NCBI GenBank assembly: GCA_044235425.1
Contig: JBIIHW010000001.1
Location: 248,001-312,000, forward strand
Source of the DNA: JBJSXJ01 sp044235425
GTDB taxonomy: Bacteria > Planctomycetota > Planctomycetia > Pirellulales > Pirellulaceae
DNA: 64,000 nt
Direction: 5' to 3'
A model generated the notes under the pieces. That model worked only from the letters and a program-made list of their open reading frames with translations. It made no database searches and was not told the origin of the DNA. This document shows positions 61,779-64,000 of this stretch, piece after piece (position 1 is the stretch's first letter; each line of letters opens with the position of its first letter). The translations under genes and the position numbers were made by a program.

Positions 61779-62605
61779 GTCCGCTTTTCCTCACTCAGTA
61801 CGCCCGTCACCAATCGAGTGAGTTTGGGCTGAGCCTCATTCGCGACGGCAATAATCTTTGCCACGTTCGCCGCTTCCAGCGCATCCGGCAGACACAAATC
61901 GGTGACGATCGAAAAGCCAACGACCCGCATGCCTGAATGCACCGCCACCAGCACCTCGGGAACCGTTGACATGCCAACCGCATCCGCACCGATCTGACGC
62001 AGAAAACGATATTCAGCCCGCGTTTCAAGATTTGGTCCGGCCACGGCCACAAAAACGCCTTGATGAGCGTGGATGTTTTCCTGGCGAGCAATTCGCAAGG
62101 CTCGATCGATCAGCTTCTTGCAGTACGGCTCACTCATATCTGGGAACCGTGGCCCAAGGCGATCATCGTTGATCCCGATGAGTGGATTTCCGCCCATGAG
62201 GTTGATGTGATCTTCGATGACCATGATATCGCCGCAGCGATAGTATGGATTCATCCCGCCACAAGCATTGGAGACCACCAGTAGTTCGGCGCCTAACGCC
62301 TTCATGACACGAATTGGCAGTGTGATCGCTTGCAGCGAGTAGCCTTCGTACATGTGGAAGCGGCCTTCCATCGCCACGACGGGAAGACCACTCAGCGTTC
62401 CACACACCAAGCGGCCACGATGACTCGTGGCCGTCGATTCCAAGAAATGGGGTATCTCGCTGTATTCGAAGGATGCTTCCACATCGATTTGATCGACGAG
62501 AGCACCCAAGCCAGTACCCAACACGATTCCTGCGTGAGGCCTTCCTGGCCAGCGGCTGCGAATCGCAGCCACTGCTTCCTCAATCCATCCATACAAATGC
62601 AGCAT
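61775..62605 (-). CDS. Purine nucleoside phosphorylase paralog, Asp-type (possibly adenosine-active)
   Basis: The 276-residue paralog shows VLGTGLGALVDQID, SHRGRLVCGTLSG, RFHMYEGYSLQAITLPIRV, SNACGGMNP and EDHINLMGGNPL, then NLETRAEYRFLRQIGADAVGMSTVPE. At the specificity position it reads IVTDLCLPD, with Asp as in methylthioadenosine phosphorylase (TD). This suggests 6-amino purines could be accepted (inference). A TTG at 62608 would add one residue; ATG 62605 is chosen. It follows the di-heme peroxidase gene by nine bases. Confidence 0.93.
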   Translation of the reverse strand: MLHLYGWIEEAVAAIRSRWPGRPHAGIVLGTGLGALVDQIDVEASFEYSEIPHFLESTATSHRGRLVCGTLSGLPVVAMEGRFHMYEGYSLQAITLPIRVMKALGAELLVVSNACGGMNPYYRCGDIMVIEDHINLMGGNPLIGINDDRLGPRFPDMSEPYCKKLIDRALRIARQENIHAHQGVFVAVAGPNLETRAEYRFLRQIGADAVGMSTVPEVLVAVHSGMRVVGFSIVTDLCLPDALEAANVAKIIAVANEAQPKLTRLVTGVLSEEKRT

Positions 62606-62614
62606 CAATCAGCC

Positions 62615-64000
62615 CTATTCTGGCAGGCGATCCTGTCGGACCTTGGGGAATTCTCCGGTCAGCGCTTCCATGAACGCCACCAGATCCTCCTTGTCCTCGT
62701 CGGTCAGCGACAGCTTCTTCACCTTTTCGCTGAGCTGCGGATTCGGATGTCCGCCCTTCGCATACCATTCCACGACTTCGGCCAGGGTCTTCTGGCTGCC
62801 GTCGTGCATGTAGGGAGCAGTCAAAGCGACATTGCGCACCGTTGGAGTTTTGAATGCTCCGAGATCCTTCTCATCCTTCGTCACTTCCTGACGACCGATA
62901 TCAGGCTTCTCTTTGTCCATGCCGACGCCTAGATTGTGGTACTTCTCGTCGGTGAAGTTCGCGCCTGCATGGCAAGCCGTGCAGTTCGCCTTTTCCGAGA
63001 AGAATAACGCCCGACCCCGCTCAGCCGCGGCGCTAAATGGATGAGCGTCACTCGCCTTCTTCAATGCCTCATACTTTGCAAACAATTCCGCATCGTCCTT
63101 CTTGAGTGCTTCCAGGTCCTTCAGATCTTCGGCGTTCGCGGCCTGAAACACGCGCAGCGGTTCATGATAGTCATAGGCCGAAGGTCCGGTGACGATGACG
63201 CGTTCAAACGACGCAATCGCTTTGCCGACGTTCCCGATCGTCACGCCTTCCGAACCGAAGATTTTCTCGAACTGCAAGCGATAACCATCCATGCTCTTCA
63301 GCTTTTCCACACACTTCTCGTGCGTGTTGCCCATCTCGATCGGGTTGGCAATGGGGCCGATCGCCTGAGCCTCCAAAGAAGCTGCACGACCGTCCCAGAA
63401 CTGAGTGGAACTCAGCAGACGGTTGTAGCTGACAGGGGAATTACGACCACCCATCTGCCCATTGATACCGACGCCGAACTGCGTGTGACGAGCGTAACCG
63501 TCATCAGGATGGTGACAGCTGGCACAGGACACTTTGCCATCAGCCGACAGACGCGGGTCGAAGTAGAGCTGTCGTCCCAGTTCAATCTTCGCTCGCGTGA
63601 GCGGATTGTCCTCGGGAATCGAGATCAACGCTTTGCCAGCGGCCAAACCAAGCGGAAGTTCGACGTCGAGTACCTCATGATTGGCTGGTGATTCCAGCCA
63701 CTTGCTGATCTGCTCAACGGTAAGCGGTCCCTCGCCGGGAATACCGCTCGTCAAATCATCATGTCCCAGCATGACCGTCGACTTGGTGGCGGCTTTTGCT
63801 TGTTCGCCAGCGGGCTTTGCATCCGCAGGCTTGGGCTGATCGGCCTTGGGTTCATCCGCAGGCTTATTCTCGGGAGCCTTCGGAGCGTCAGCAGGCTTGG
63901 CGTCAGCAGGCTTGGCGGCGTCGTCCGCTTTGGCCTCGCCGGCAGGCTTCGCGGGCTCAGCGTCGTTCGTCTTGGTCGCCTCGTCCTTCTTACTGGCGGC
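62615..64000 (-). CDS. Di-heme cytochrome c peroxidase/MauG-family protein (N-terminus beyond window)
   Basis: The frame is open to the window edge (461 residues seen). The first 78 residues visible are an Ala/Lys/Pro/Asp/Glu linker (AKPADAKPADAPKAPENK type), so the signal peptide lies outside. The catalytic part has two heme motifs: CASCHH (63512-63526) and CTACH (62969-62983), plus LGRQLYFDPRLSADGK, SCHHPDDGYARH and TPTVRNVALTAPYMHDGS, the standard pattern of bacterial di-heme peroxidases. It reduces hydrogen peroxide or oxidises other substrates in the periplasm. It heads a packed operon with two PNP genes. Confidence 0.9.
   Translation of the reverse strand, partial: AASKKDEATKTNDAEPAKPAGEAKADDAAKPADAKPADAPKAPENKPADEPKADQPKPADAKPAGEQAKAATKSTVMLGHDDLTSGIPGEGPLTVEQISKWLESPANHEVLDVELPLGLAAGKALISIPEDNPLTRAKIELGRQLYFDPRLSADGKVSCASCHHPDDGYARHTQFGVGINGQMGGRNSPVSYNRLLSSTQFWDGRAASLEAQAIGPIANPIEMGNTHEKCVEKLKSMDGYRLQFEKIFGSEGVTIGNVGKAIASFERVIVTGPSAYDYHEPLRVFQAANAEDLKDLEALKKDDAELFAKYEALKKASDAHPFSAAAERGRALFFSEKANCTACHAGANFTDEKYHNLGVGMDKEKPDIGRQEVTKDEKDLGAFKTPTVRNVALTAPYMHDGSQKTLAEVVEWYAKGGHPNPQLSEKVKKLSLTDEDKEDLVAFMEALTGEFPKVRQDRLPE

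Noticed and set aside
60978..62605. Duplicate PNP genes as an assembly artefact
   Set aside because: The two sequences differ throughout and overlap by a coupled GTGA junction, so they are genuine paralogs.
1..64000. tRNA genes, rRNA genes, insertion sequences or integrase genes
   Set aside because: Looked for tRNA T-loop patterns and transposase or recombinase motifs; none recognised by eye. A dedicated search tool could still find one.

Overview
The window reads as a chromosomal segment of a planctomycete, most likely a Pirellulales-type member of Planctomycetota. The grounds are a Ser/Thr kinase and a kinase-like protein, a Cys-type sulfatase, a large multi-heme c-type cytochrome with an inserted PA14-like domain, a secreted propeller with a Tat-exported prenyltransferase-fold protein, ExbB/ExbD genes beside very large exported TPR proteins, a small glycine-rich RRM protein, and moderately high GC. 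The assignment rests on gene content only. I recognised no rRNA, tRNA, CRISPR array, insertion sequence or phage gene.

Layout. 1-2.2 kb: end of a pseudokinase-like gene and threonine aldolase (-). 2.5-5.8 kb: hisD, hisC, hisB (+). 5.8-9.1 kb: accB-accC-PPi-type phosphofructokinase (-). 9.3-10.3 kb: CnoX-like thioredoxin/TPR protein (+). 10.6-13.7 kb: HAD phosphatase, zinc-ribbon membrane protein and HtrA-type protease (-). 13.9-18.3 kb: five-heme cytochrome and propeller protein (+). 18.4-20.2 kb: RRM protein with a clear terminator, and a fatty-acid desaturase. 20.5-29.9 kb: the most interesting block, with Sir2 deacylase, ferritin and two cyanophycin-synthetase-like genes (-), then divergently an ABC exporter with an unusual N-terminus and a DUF1854 protein (+). 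29.9-34.3 kb: methyltransferase, CobA-HemD fusion, TPR protein and rpsT. 34.5-45.9 kb: mostly exported, planctomycete-type genes on the minus strand (prenyltransferase fold, sulfatase, His-rich lipoprotein, STPK, propeller, two repeat-rich membrane paralogs). 46.1-52.9 kb: large TPR/EF-hand protein, TPR protein, ExbB and two ExbD. 53.0-58.3 kb: ROK kinase, then Ppx-HD, PPK1 and SixA. 58.8-60.4 kb: sulfate-binding lipoprotein followed by a broken cysT facing a broken GAF-domain gene. 60.5-64.0 kb: a tightly packed operon of di-heme peroxidase, two purine nucleoside phosphorylases and a membrane protein.

The candidate unusual system is the cyanophycin-like block at 21.2-29.9 kb. One gene (21837-24011) keeps an intact CphA ATP-grasp domain but has a Mur-ligase domain that has lost its P-loop and C-terminal part. 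Its neighbour (24191-26671) keeps an intact Mur-ligase domain but has lost most of the ATP-grasp domain. Together they carry one complete set of cyanophycin synthetase active sites split over two polypeptides, next to an ABC transporter and a DUF1854 protein of the kind associated with cyanophycin loci, and a ferritin. The window also encodes polyphosphate metabolism and a PPi-dependent phosphofructokinase, so storage polymers and phosphate-bond economy recur as a theme (inference).

A second point of note is the junction near 60190, where two unrelated truncated genes meet. It is either a real deletion or inversion that destroyed a sulfate transporter operon, or an assembly join.
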